Source of the DNA: Parvibaculum sp039973015
GTDB lineage: Bacteria; Pseudomonadota; Alphaproteobacteria; Parvibaculales; Parvibaculaceae
Reading direction: 5' to 3'
Length of the DNA: 64,000 nucleotides
Assembly: GCF_039973015.1 (NCBI RefSeq)
Contig: NZ_JBDWLT010000010.1
Span: 62,001 to 126,000 of the forward strand
The position numbers and the translations under genes were made by a program. The notes beneath the pieces were generated by a model that worked only from the letters and a program-made list of their open reading frames with translations, made no database searches and was not told the DNA's origin. Position 1 is the first letter of the stretch. Every line of letters starts with the position of its first letter. Shown here one piece after another: positions 1-8,259 of the stretch.

Positions 1-1
1 T

Positions 2-445
2 CTCGACCTCGTCGAAAACCGCTATGTCGGCATGAAATCGCGCGGTGTCTACGAAACCCCTGGCGGCACGGTGCTGCTCGCCGCCCATCGTGGCATGGAA
101 TCGCTCACGCTGGACCGCGGCGCAGCCCATCTCAAGGACGAGATCATGCCGCGTTATGCCGAACTCATCTATAACGGCTTCTGGTGGTCGCCTGAGCGCG
201 AAATGCTGCAAGCCTTGATCGACAAAAGCCAGGAAATGGTGACGGGCACTGTACGCGTGAAGCTTTACAAGGGCTCAGCAACGGTCGTCGGCCGCTCCTC
301 GCCTTATTCGCTCTATTCAGAAGCGCACGTCACATTCGAAGAGGACGCAGGCGCATACGACCAGAAGGACGCACAGGGCTTCATTCGGCTCAATGCGCTC
401 CGTCTCCGGCTGCTCGCGGCCCGCAACAAAAGAGCTGAGAAGTAA
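2..445 (+). CDS. argG: argininosuccinate synthase, C-terminal part
   Basis: This is the last 147 residues of argininosuccinate synthase, which condenses citrulline and aspartate with ATP in arginine biosynthesis. The frame is open from base 2, so the start lies outside the window. The visible part carries the family's C-terminal region: ENRYVGMKSRGVYETPGG, then the GFWWSPERE segment and the VRVKLYKGSATVVGR strand that shapes the tetramer. It ends normally with a lysine-rich tail. ppa follows after 5 bases, so the two are probably cotranscribed. Confidence 0.95.
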   Translation, partial: LDLVENRYVGMKSRGVYETPGGTVLLAAHRGMESLTLDRGAAHLKDEIMPRYAELIYNGFWWSPEREMLQALIDKSQEMVTGTVRVKLYKGSATVVGRSSPYSLYSEAHVTFEEDAGAYDQKDAQGFIRLNALRLRLLAARNKRAEK

Positions 446-450
446 CTGTA

Positions 451-981
451 ATGCGTATCGACGCCATCCCGATCGGAAAGAATCCCCCGGAAGATATCAA
501 CGTGATCGTCGAGGTTCCGCACGGCGGGCACCCGGTGAAATACGAACTCGACAAGGAATCGGGGACACTTTTTGTCGACCGCTTCATGCACACGGCCATG
601 CAGTATCCCTGCAATTACGGTTTCGTGCCGCACACCTTGTCCGATGATGGCGATCCGGTCGACGTTCTCGTGGTGAGCCGCATTCCTGTGGTGCCCGGCG
701 CCGTCATCCGTTCACGTCCCATCGGTGTCCTGATGATGCACGACGAGGCGGGGCAGGATGAAAAGATTCTCGCCGTACCCGTCGAAAAGCTGAATCCCTA
801 CTACAAGAACGTCCACAGCTATTCGGACATGCCGGACATCCTGATCCAGCGGATCACCCATTTTTTCGAGCACTACAAGGATCTCGAAGAAGGGAAATGG
901 GTGAAGATCGATGGCTGGAAAGATGCAGATGTGGCTCGCGAGCTCATCGTGAAAGCGATCGAAGCGGCGAAAAAGAGCTAG
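451..981 (+). CDS. ppa: inorganic pyrophosphatase (family I)
   Basis: A 176-residue soluble family I pyrophosphatase that hydrolyses PPi to phosphate with Mg2+, pulling biosynthetic reactions forward. Signature elements are visible: EVPHGGHPVKYELDK near residue 20, the YGFVPHT stretch, and the metal-binding DDGDPVDVLV near residue 65. Length matches the usual bacterial enzyme of about 175 residues. It starts 5 bases after argG; argininosuccinate synthase releases PPi, so this pairing makes metabolic sense. Confidence 0.97.
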   Translation: MRIDAIPIGKNPPEDINVIVEVPHGGHPVKYELDKESGTLFVDRFMHTAMQYPCNYGFVPHTLSDDGDPVDVLVVSRIPVVPGAVIRSRPIGVLMMHDEAGQDEKILAVPVEKLNPYYKNVHSYSDMPDILIQRITHFFEHYKDLEEGKWVKIDGWKDADVARELIVKAIEAAKKS

Positions 982-1001
982 ACAGGCGCCGGACCAGCAG
1001 T

Positions 1002-2486
1002 TCAGGGAAGCCGCCAAGGTTCTTCCGGACCGAGTACATGGCCGGCAACTTCCTGCATCAGCACCTTTCCTCTATCGGAGTTGGTAAGCACAACCACGCC
1101 CGCCCGGCGGGACGGCTCTATAACCATGATCCCGCGTAATCCGATATTCGCACTTGTCTGCCAGAGCGTCAGACTACTCGCTCGCTCTCGCGTACCAAAG
1201 CCAAGCCCCCACCCGAACCTGTCGTTCTGCGTCTCGCCCACGGGCATGCGAGCCTCCACCATGCTGGCCCGTAGCGGCATTCCGACGAGAGCTCCGTCGG
1301 CAAAGCCGGTGACGAAGAGGCCAAGATCATGCGCGCTTGAACGCAAGGACAAGGCGGCGTTGAAGTCGTCGCCGTCGCGCGCCGGCAGCGGCACCTGCCA
1401 TGTCATGAAAAGGAGGCTTGCCAGGAACACGGCGCCAAAGAGGAGGGGACTAAAAGAACCTCGTCGCGCGCCGCGCGACAGCACGCCTTCCGACCAGCCC
1501 CTGTCGAAGATGAAGCGAAGATACTGAACCATCGCCACCACGAGCCCGACACCCGCAAGCCAAGCGACGAGATAGCCGAGACAAAAAGCAAGAGCCCAGC
1601 CGCCAAGCAGGTAGTAGGCCAGAAAGCTGGTGCTGACTGGAGCGAGAATAGCCGCAGGAACAAGATCGAATGGTTCGAGTTTGAGGCGGTGAAAGCCGAA
1701 CCGCACCACAATCAGGGTTACGAGGGCGAGCGCGACAAAGATCGCGACCGCCGGGCCTGCAAAGGTGAATATCGGAACCCAAAGTGCATGATGGCCGCGC
1801 GCCACCTCATCTACCAGCGCTTCTGGAATCACATAGCCCGACGACAACATGCCCAATGGCTGAAAGATTTTCTGCCGCATCAGGCGATCGAACGGCACAC
1901 CCTCGATCTGCGACATCACATGCGCAAGATAGACATAGCCCATACCGGAATACTGAAAATCCGTGCCGGGCTTGAAATCGACACTCCGTACACCCAGCCG
2001 AACCCAGTCGGACAGGCCGGAGCGGTGGGAAAGCACCTGGCGGAGCGTGACGCTGCGTGAAGCATCTTCATCCGGCAGCCATGGCGTTTCGAGATAATCG
2101 GAAAGCGGCACGTCGAGCGACATCTTGCGCTCACGCACAAGCAACATGGCTGCATAAGCTTCGATTGGCAGACCGATACCGCCCACCTCGAAAAGCGTGT
2201 TCGGCGTCACCTTCTGATCGCCATCGGCGTCGGCGATACCGTATCCCTTTTCATAGACGATCTGACCTTCGTCTATGACGGCCAGGGCAACCCCGGGGAT
2301 CGCGAGGGCCTGCATGCGCCGTTCGATGAAATCATCAAGCGCATGACGCATTTCCGCTCGCGGCCATTCGATCATGCCCGCTCCCGGATTGTCTTGCGCC
2401 ACGGCCATGTGTGGAACGAGACACAGCACAAGCAAAAGGAATAGTACCGCCCACCGCCTGGATTGACTGCCCCCCTCTCCCACCAT
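1002..2486 (-). CDS. membrane serine-hydrolase (beta-lactamase class C fold) protein, catalytic motifs lost
   Basis: About 494 residues from an ATG at 2486, preceded by GAGG and followed by a signal peptide (LFLLLVLCLVPHMAVAQ); the frame stays open upstream but that part does not look like protein. Residues 40-220 follow the class C beta-lactamase/penicillin-binding fold. Four membrane segments (roughly 236-263, 276-294, 296-322, 345-364) are inserted before the C-terminal part of the fold (370-480). The SxxK motif expected after NTLFEVG reads GIGL (near 102-105), YxN reads YSG (about 179), and the HTG/KTG triad is replaced near 445. Fold recognition is fairly firm. I infer it is a pseudoenzyme, perhaps a cell-wall ligand sensor. 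Confidence 0.75.
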   Translation of the reverse strand: MVGEGGSQSRRWAVLFLLLVLCLVPHMAVAQDNPGAGMIEWPRAEMRHALDDFIERRMQALAIPGVALAVIDEGQIVYEKGYGIADADGDQKVTPNTLFEVGGIGLPIEAYAAMLLVRERKMSLDVPLSDYLETPWLPDEDASRSVTLRQVLSHRSGLSDWVRLGVRSVDFKPGTDFQYSGMGYVYLAHVMSQIEGVPFDRLMRQKIFQPLGMLSSGYVIPEALVDEVARGHHALWVPIFTFAGPAVAIFVALALVTLIVVRFGFHRLKLEPFDLVPAAILAPVSTSFLAYYLLGGWALAFCLGYLVAWLAGVGLVVAMVQYLRFIFDRGWSEGVLSRGARRGSFSPLLFGAVFLASLLFMTWQVPLPARDGDDFNAALSLRSSAHDLGLFVTGFADGALVGMPLRASMVEARMPVGETQNDRFGWGLGFGTRERASSLTLWQTSANIGLRGIMVIEPSRRAGVVVLTNSDRGKVLMQEVAGHVLGPEEPWRLP

Positions 2487-2670
2487 TACTGATAGGGCCT
2501 CACGCCAGATGGAGCGTTGATGTCTGTATTCGGAGAAAAGCGCGGCCACTGAGAGGGAATATCCCTTTCCGCCAGGCCATTCCACAAGACGGCAGCCTGC
2601 CCGCCCAGCGCAATTGCCTGGGCGCGGCATGAAGCCCGTCTCGCTTTGGCTTATCTCCGGAACGTTATTC

Positions 2671-2928
2671 ATGAATATCTCGAAGTTCGAGCAGCGCACG
2701 CTGCACGCGCTCGCGCGTGGCGGCCGCATCCGCGTCGAAAAGGACAGCAAAGGCAAGATTGTCGATGTGGCTTGCATCACCCGCGAAGGATGGGTGCTGA
2801 CGGATTGCACTCTCTCCACATTCAGACGCCTGAGGAAAAGACGGCTCATCGCTTCGAGGGAAGGTAGCCCCTATCTCATTACCCGCGAAGGTCTGCACGC
2901 CGTACGCGCGCAACTCGACAACAGGTGA
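2671..2928 (+). CDS. YjhX/TopAI family (UPF0386) small protein
   Basis: 85 residues, the same length as E. coli YjhX (TopAI, described as a topoisomerase I inhibitor toxin paired with the acetyltransferase YjhQ). It starts MNISKFEQRTLHALARGGRI and ends VRAQLDNR as in that family, with a winged-helix-like middle (LSTFRRLRKRRLIASREG). The frame is open further upstream, but the family start is the ATG at 2671. No YjhQ-like gene adjoins it, so a toxin role here is uncertain. It lies between the convergent aldo/keto reductase and the divergent hydrolase-fold gene. Confidence 0.85.
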   Translation: MNISKFEQRTLHALARGGRIRVEKDSKGKIVDVACITREGWVLTDCTLSTFRRLRKRRLIASREGSPYLITREGLHAVRAQLDNR

Positions 2929-2949
2929 GGTTAGGGCGCATCGATCCAT

Positions 2950-3963
2950 CTAGAGCGTACCGTCCCCATCGATCGGCATGCGTGGCACCTGGAAATTGAG
3001 ACGAAGCGCATCAATGCGCCTCCTCGTCTCTTCTTCCAGGGGGCCGCGCTCTTCCGCCTCCAGAATGGCAGAAAGCTCCGCGCGATTCTTCACGCCAAGC
3101 ACCAGCGTGTCGACGCCGGACATCCCGAGGGCGTAGCGATGCGCGAGAATGGCTGGATCCTCACCAAGCGCACGGGCAAGCGCACGAAAAGGTGCGGCCT
3201 TTTCATAGTCGCGCACTTCCGGGTCGCTCGCTGCCAGCGGACGGTCGATAGCAGCGGTGAGCGCACCCGCCTGCACGGCGCGAATTCCCATTACACCAAC
3301 ATCGTTATTCTTGGCGGTTCGGATGATATTGCGCGGTTCCGGCGGCTCCTGATAGCGCCGCATCCCGCCCGGCGAATCGAGAACATTGGTGACCGCCTGC
3401 ACGACGTCCGGTTTCGGCTTGCCGCGAAGAACGTCCATGATGCTGCGCGGCAACCCCGTACCGGTAATTCCCCATGCACCGATAAGCCCCTTCGCCTTTA
3501 GTCTCTCAAAGGCCGGAATGACTTCGTTGACGAACATCTGCCAGCGTACGACACCGTATTCCTCGAAAGCGGGATCTTCATATTCATAATCGTCCGGGCA
3601 AATGTTCGAATGCAGGAAAAAAATATCGGCCTGCTCGCGCTTCAGTGTCGCGAGGCTGCGCAGCAGAGATTTTTCAAGCCGCTCCATTGCGCCCGGCAGG
3701 TGGCGCCGTCCGATCATGCATTTCGTCGTAACCCGGATACCTTCCGGCCATTTCCCGCCAAAGGCCTCACCTGCAACCGCTTCCGCTTCCCCACGTCCAT
3801 AGAGCGGCGCAAGGTCGATCAACGTGATGCCGCTCTCCACGGCGAGACGGAGAGTGGCGATGGCTTCTTCGCGTGAGGTTTCACCCCAGATCTGGCCAAG
3901 CCCGCCACCGCCAAGCGCCAGCGCACTGACCGGCCATAATTTTCCGAGCTGTCGCATTTCCAT
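2950..3963 (-). CDS. aldo/keto reductase
   Basis: About 337 residues from the ATG at 3963, 5 bases after the folD stop. NAD(P)H-dependent TIM-barrel reductase of carbonyl substrates. Visible landmarks are the N-terminal LGLG-type strand (VSALALGGGGLGQIWG), TLIDLAPLYGRGEAE carrying the catalytic Asp and Tyr, a LKREQADIFFLHSN strand with the catalytic His, and a C-terminal cofactor-binding half. The substrate is unknown; the sequence resembles the D-threo-aldose dehydrogenase branch. Cotranscription with folD is likely from spacing. Confidence 0.85.
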   Translation of the reverse strand: MEMRQLGKLWPVSALALGGGGLGQIWGETSREEAIATLRLAVESGITLIDLAPLYGRGEAEAVAGEAFGGKWPEGIRVTTKCMIGRRHLPGAMERLEKSLLRSLATLKREQADIFFLHSNICPDDYEYEDPAFEEYGVVRWQMFVNEVIPAFERLKAKGLIGAWGITGTGLPRSIMDVLRGKPKPDVVQAVTNVLDSPGGMRRYQEPPEPRNIIRTAKNNDVGVMGIRAVQAGALTAAIDRPLAASDPEVRDYEKAAPFRALARALGEDPAILAHRYALGMSGVDTLVLGVKNRAELSAILEAEERGPLEEETRRRIDALRLNFQVPRMPIDGDGTL

Positions 3964-3968
3964 GGCTG

Positions 3969-4877
3969 TCAGAAGTCCTTGGGAAGTTCGATGCCGTTGG
4001 CGCGGCAAGCAGCAATCACCGTGTTGCGCAGCAGACAGGCAACCGTCATGAGCCCCACCCCGCCGGGAACGGGCGTGATCGCCCCGGCCACCCCGGCCAC
4101 GTCGTTGAAATCGACATCGCCGACGAGCCTTGTCTTGCCCTCGCCCTTTTCGGGGGCGGGTACGCGATTGATTCCGACATCGATGACAGTCGCACCCGGC
4201 TTCACCCAGTCGCGCGTCACCATATTCGCCCGGCCCACAGCGGCAACGAGAATATCCGCCTCCCTCGCGATGGCAGGCAGATCGCGCGAACGGCTATGGG
4301 CGATGGTGACGGTGCAATTTTCCTTGAGCAGCAATTGGGCTATCGGCTTGCCGACAAGATTGGAACGGCCGATGACGACGGCATGTTTGCCCGCGAGATC
4401 GCCACCTGCCCTTTTTGCCATGATGAGGCAGCCTTCGGGCGTTGCGGGCACCATGGCAAAAAGCCCGCTTGCAAGACGCCCGGCGTTCAAGGGGTGAAGA
4501 CCATCCGCATCTTTCGCAGGGTCGATCGTGTCGATCACAGACTGCTGGCTGATATGGTCCGGCACGGGAAACTGCACAAGGAATCCGTGCACTGCCGGAT
4601 CGGCGTTGAGTTCCCGGACTTTCGCCAGCAGGTCGGCTTCGCTCGTATCCGCGGGCAACTTGTATTCATAGGAGTTCATCCCCGCCTCGCGCGTCGCGAT
4701 GCCCTTGTTGCGGACATAAACCTCGCTTGCCGGGTCATTGCCAACCAGTATGACGGCGAGACCCGGGGTCAGCCCATGGTCGCGCTTGAGCCGCTCGACC
4801 TCCTTCGCCACACGTGCGCGGAGTTCCGCTGAAATGATCTTGCCGTCGATAATGGAAGCCTGGGCCGGAGACGTCAT
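3969..4877 (-). CDS. folD: bifunctional methylenetetrahydrofolate dehydrogenase/cyclohydrolase
   Basis: 302 residues. FolD interconverts 5,10-methylene-, methenyl- and 10-formyl-tetrahydrofolate for purine and formyl-Met synthesis. Seen: the SEVYVRNKGIATREAG segment with the catalytic Lys, GFLVQFPVPDHI, the DADGLHPLNAGRL loop, the Rossmann motif VVIGRSNLVGKP, and the TPVPGGVGLMT signature near the C-terminus. Length is typical (about 290-300). The aldo/keto reductase follows immediately on the same strand. Confidence 0.97.
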   Translation of the reverse strand: MTSPAQASIIDGKIISAELRARVAKEVERLKRDHGLTPGLAVILVGNDPASEVYVRNKGIATREAGMNSYEYKLPADTSEADLLAKVRELNADPAVHGFLVQFPVPDHISQQSVIDTIDPAKDADGLHPLNAGRLASGLFAMVPATPEGCLIMAKRAGGDLAGKHAVVIGRSNLVGKPIAQLLLKENCTVTIAHSRSRDLPAIAREADILVAAVGRANMVTRDWVKPGATVIDVGINRVPAPEKGEGKTRLVGDVDFNDVAGVAGAITPVPGGVGLMTVACLLRNTVIAACRANGIELPKDF

Positions 4878-5028
4878 GAGGGCACCTCGTTGTCTGGATG
4901 GGGTGCCCAGGCGAGCGGCGCATATACCCTGCGCTCCACGGTGGTTCGCTCCACCTCTTCTCGCCAGTCACGCAAGGGCAGCGGCACTATAGTAAGCTCC
5001 GCCACCCCGCGACAAGCCCACCCCTGCA

Positions 5029-5355
5029 TCACCTGGCCCCCTTTGCCGGACTTTCGAGCGAGAGACCGATGCGAGCTATGAGGTTTTCCGGGTCACCCTT
5101 GACCGCCACGATTTTGATTCGGCCCGTATCGCCCGAAACGAGAGAGAAGGAAGAACGGGGCAGGCCCCAGGTCTTTGCAAGGAGTTTCAGGACAGCGTCG
5201 TTCGCTTTGCCCTTTTCCGCGACCGTCGAGACACGCAGCCTCAGATGCGGCTCACCATTGGCGTCCTCCCCGCGACCCTCGATCCGGTTGGCGCCACCCC
5301 GGGGCGTGACCCGCAGCCGCACCGTGACGCCGTCAGCGGCGCGCTTGCAGGGCAT
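5029..5355 (-). CDS. DUF167 (YggU) family protein
   Basis: A small protein of about 108 residues from the ATG at 5355, just after the YggT stop; an ATG at 5385 would instead overlap YggT. The core VRLRVTPRGGANRIEG and LRLRVSTVAEKGKANDAVLKLLAKTWG are diagnostic of the DUF167/YggU fold, whose function is unknown. Pairing with yggT is common in proteobacteria and is seen here with the same order and strand. Confidence 0.9.
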   Translation of the reverse strand: MPCKRAADGVTVRLRVTPRGGANRIEGRGEDANGEPHLRLRVSTVAEKGKANDAVLKLLAKTWGLPRSSFSLVSGDTGRIKIVAVKGDPENLIARIGLSLESPAKGAR

Positions 5356-5360
5356 CGTCG

Positions 5361-5663
5361 TCAGTAGCGGCCCGCGCCAAGCCACAAGGGAACGTCATAG
5401 CGGATCAGGTTTTGCACAAAAACGAGAACCAGCAGCAGAATGACCGGCGAAACGTCGAGGCCGCCAAGGTTGGGAAGCACATTCCGGATCGGCCGGAGTA
5501 CCGGTTCCGTCAGCCGATTGATGGTGTCCACCACCATGTAGACGAAGCGGTTATGCGTATTGATGACGTTGAAGGCGATGAGCCAGCTCAGGACAACGCC
5601 AATGATGATCACCCAGATATAGAGAGTGATGAGCGTATCGATCAGATTCAGAAGGGCAATCAT
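5361..5663 (-). CDS. YggT family integral membrane protein
   Basis: 100 residues from the ATG at 5663. Two hydrophobic segments (about residues 5-27 and 70-92) flank a loop with the family motif NRLTEPVLRPIRNVLP. YggT proteins sit in the inner membrane and have been linked to osmotic tolerance and cell-envelope or division functions; the molecular role is unclear. It precedes the DUF167 gene, with which it probably forms a two-gene unit. Confidence 0.9.
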   Translation of the reverse strand: MIALLNLIDTLITLYIWVIIIGVVLSWLIAFNVINTHNRFVYMVVDTINRLTEPVLRPIRNVLPNLGGLDVSPVILLLVLVFVQNLIRYDVPLWLGAGRY

Positions 5664-5889
5664 GGGGGCTCGCCGGTTGTTGGTTCTGAGGGATGGACGG
5701 CTCAAGCATTGGCCGGAGATGGCCGGAAACCGGGCGCGGGAGGTTCCAGCCCCCCTGAGATGTAAACGGGCCGGGGCGGGGGTTCAAGGAGAGGATTGAG
5801 GCGAAGCGGCGGAGGGCACACCGCTCTCTTGACACCTCGCCCGCCGCCGCCTAAGAAGCGGCCTCCAGCGCTTATACGCGCAGGGCTCC

Positions 5890-5965
5890 GGGGCCGTAGC
5901 TCAGTTGGGAGAGCGCCTCGTTCGCAATGAGGAGGTCAGCGGTTCGATCCCGCTCGGCTCCACCA
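5890..5965 (+). tRNA. tRNA-Ala (CGC)
   Basis: A 76-base cloverleaf including an encoded CCA. Acceptor stem GGGGCCG pairs with CGGCTCC (one G-T). The D arm is GCTC/GAGC, the anticodon stem CCTCG/TGAGG carries loop TTCGCAA with anticodon CGC, and the T arm is AGCGG-TTCGATC-CCGCT. It reads the GCG codon, frequent in this GC-rich genome. Confidence 0.97.
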
Positions 5966-6214
5966 TTTCCGGAAGCCCGTTTTCCTCGAAAACACCTCAA
6001 AATGTCTCAGGCTGGTGTGGCTTGCGCCCTCGGCGCAGTGCGTCGGGTGGCAACCGGGATTTCTGATTTCCAATGCCATGCTGCCCGTTTTTGACGGCTC
6101 ACGATGGAGCATCGATAAGAGCGCGCCTCTTTTGTTGCAGTGCAAGATGATGCAGTTGTCACGACGGCCACCCGCCAGTTGCAATTCGACAAGGTGGCCG
6201 CAAATCACGCACCC

Positions 6215-7000
6215 TCACATGGCGCTGATGCCGCCATCGATCTTGATCTCGGAACCCGTGATGAATTTCGACTCGTCCGAGGCCAGATAAAGGACGCAAT
6301 AGGCAACGTCATCCGGATCGCCGACCACGCCAAGCGGCACCTGCTTCGCGAGTTTTTTCACAAGTTCTTCCTTCGACATCCCCCGGGCCATACCGTCGAG
6401 AATGGGCGTGTCGATAAAGGTCGGATGGATCGAGTTCGAGCGGATGCGGTAGCCCCGCTTCGCGCAATGAAGCGCCACAGACTTCGACAGCAGCCAGACG
6501 CCTGCCTTCGCGGCATTATAGGCCGCCATATTGTGGCCCGCGATGAGGCCGGCAATAGACGAGGTATTGATGATCGAACCCGGCGCATGCGGCACCATGT
6601 AGGGGATCGCATATTTGCAGCCGAGAAAAACGGAATCGACATCCACCGCCTGCACCTTCTTGAAGGTCTCGAAATCCGTGTCCTCGACGGTCGTACCGCC
6701 ACCGATACCGGCATTGTTGAAAAGCACGTTGATGCCGCCCATCGCCTTGTCCGCTTCGGCAAGCGCATCCTTCCAATGGTCCTCGCGCGTCACATCGAGG
6801 CCGACTGAAAAAGCCATCCCCGGACATTCCGCGTTGATCTCGGCGGCGACTTCTGCAGCGCCCTTTTCGTTGATATCGGCAAGCGTCACTTTTGCGCCTT
6901 CACGCGCCAGCATTATCCCCGATGCCTTGCCAAGTCCCTGCGCGCCGCCGGTAATGAACGCCATCTTGCCTTCGACGCGGCCTTTTCTTTCGTAAGCCAT
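6215..7000 (-). CDS. SDR family NAD(P)-dependent oxidoreductase
   Basis: 261-residue classical short-chain dehydrogenase. Motifs: cofactor-binding TGGAQGLGKA (residues 17-26), LDVT with the adenine-binding Asp, NNAG, the catalytic Ser in INTSSIAG, and YNAAK with catalytic Tyr and Lys; it ends with KIDGGISAM. The substrate is probably a hydroxyacyl or alcohol intermediate. It is the last gene of the leftward cluster with two acyl-CoA-dehydrogenase-fold proteins and an enoyl-CoA hydratase, 41 bases after the preceding gene, which points to a catabolic beta-oxidation-like role. Confidence 0.9.
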   Translation of the reverse strand: MAYERKGRVEGKMAFITGGAQGLGKASGIMLAREGAKVTLADINEKGAAEVAAEINAECPGMAFSVGLDVTREDHWKDALAEADKAMGGINVLFNNAGIGGGTTVEDTDFETFKKVQAVDVDSVFLGCKYAIPYMVPHAPGSIINTSSIAGLIAGHNMAAYNAAKAGVWLLSKSVALHCAKRGYRIRSNSIHPTFIDTPILDGMARGMSKEELVKKLAKQVPLGVVGDPDDVAYCVLYLASDESKFITGSEIKIDGGISAM

Positions 7001-7041
7001 GCTTCCCTTCTTCTTGAAAATTGAGAGTATTCAACAGGTTA

Positions 7042-8244
7042 TCAGAGCATTGCGGTATTGGTCGGCACACCAAGCAGCAGGCGCCCCGTTAGTTCGAGGG
7101 TCGCATCCGATACCATCATGTGTTGTGTTGTCACGTGAACGTCACGAAACTGTCGCTGAAGCGCGGAGCTGCGATAGACCGAACTGCCTCCCGCCAGCGT
7201 ATACATCAGATCGACTGCCCTGGCCGACGAGCGAACGGCATGCGTCGTCGCGAGACGGATGTCGCGACGATGCGCGACCGTGATTTCACCATTCGCCGAT
7301 GCAGCCTGCCAGGCGTCCTCGATCGTATCCATCAGAAAGGCGCGGGCGGACCGCGTCAAAGCATCGGCCTCGGAAACATCGAGATGTGCCTTGGCGCGCT
7401 GCGCGAGCGGTTTCGAGGAACCCTGTGGAGTCTTTCCGTCAGCCAGCTCGACAAGCGCATCGATAGAGCCGCGCGCAAGACCCAGCGCAACCGCAGCAAT
7501 GCCGATTCCGAGTAAGCCGAAAGTTGGAAAACAGTAGAGCGGCAGCGCAAGCGGCTTGTCGCTGATCAGGCTAACCGCGCGAGCAGCCGGCACAAAGATA
7601 TCCCGCACTTCGAAATCCGTGCTCCCCGTCCCGCACAGCCCCGAAACATCCCATGTGTCGTGAAGCGTGACGTCTTCGGCGCGGAACATCATCATCCGGT
7701 TTTGCGGTACACCTTCCGCAGCCATTTCGGGTTTCCCGTCTTCACCGAGGATAAGGGCACCGCCCGAAATCCACGAGGCGTTGCGCGAGCCGGAGCCCCA
7801 TTGCCAGCGTCCCGTGACACGGTATCCCTCGACACCATCCTGACTGGCGCGCACGGCCTTGCCGCGCGGCGCGAAGACACCCGCCGTGATGGTCCGCGGA
7901 TCGCCGAAGACCCGCTTCGCTTCTGCAGGTTCAAGAAAACCCGCAACGAGACCGGAGGTTGCACCGATAAAGACGCACCAGGCCGCCGAACCATCGGCAC
8001 GGGCAAGCCGTTCCACCACGCGCACAAGGTCGCCCGGATGCGCCTCATAACCGCCATAGGCCCGGGGTACGCAAAGACGATAGAGCCCCGCCGCCGCGAA
8101 ACGATCGGCGATGTCCTGAGGCAGGAAGCGGTTTGCCTCGATCTCCGCCGCACGCTCGGCAATCTCGGGCGCGAAATTCTCCGCCGCCGCAAAAAGATCC
8201 TGCCATGCGCCCGCCGTCTCGCTTGCAGTCCCCGTCACCGTCAT
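7042..8244 (-). CDS. acyl-CoA dehydrogenase-fold flavoprotein (class D monooxygenase-like)
   Basis: 400 residues with the acyl-CoA dehydrogenase fold. The C-terminal half fits the acyl-CoA dehydrogenase type 2 family (HsaA/HpaH/DszC-like flavin monooxygenases): GRWQWGSGSRNASW in the middle domain and the terminal LQRQFRDVHVTTQHMM arginine-rich motif. Such enzymes use reduced flavin from a separate reductase to hydroxylate aromatic or steroid intermediates; no reductase is seen here. A true dehydrogenase cannot be excluded. It lies 15 bases after the acyl-CoA dehydrogenase in the same operon. Confidence 0.8.
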   Translation of the reverse strand: MTVTGTASETAGAWQDLFAAAENFAPEIAERAAEIEANRFLPQDIADRFAAAGLYRLCVPRAYGGYEAHPGDLVRVVERLARADGSAAWCVFIGATSGLVAGFLEPAEAKRVFGDPRTITAGVFAPRGKAVRASQDGVEGYRVTGRWQWGSGSRNASWISGGALILGEDGKPEMAAEGVPQNRMMMFRAEDVTLHDTWDVSGLCGTGSTDFEVRDIFVPAARAVSLISDKPLALPLYCFPTFGLLGIGIAAVALGLARGSIDALVELADGKTPQGSSKPLAQRAKAHLDVSEADALTRSARAFLMDTIEDAWQAASANGEITVAHRRDIRLATTHAVRSSARAVDLMYTLAGGSSVYRSSALQRQFRDVHVTTQHMMVSDATLELTGRLLLGVPTNTAML

Positions 8245-8259
8245 GCTGCCCTCCTCCCC

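Noticed and set aside
2487..2849. N-terminal extension of the hydrolase-fold frame
   Set aside because: It runs over the divergent YjhX-like gene and lacks protein character; a signal peptide begins at the ATG at 2486.
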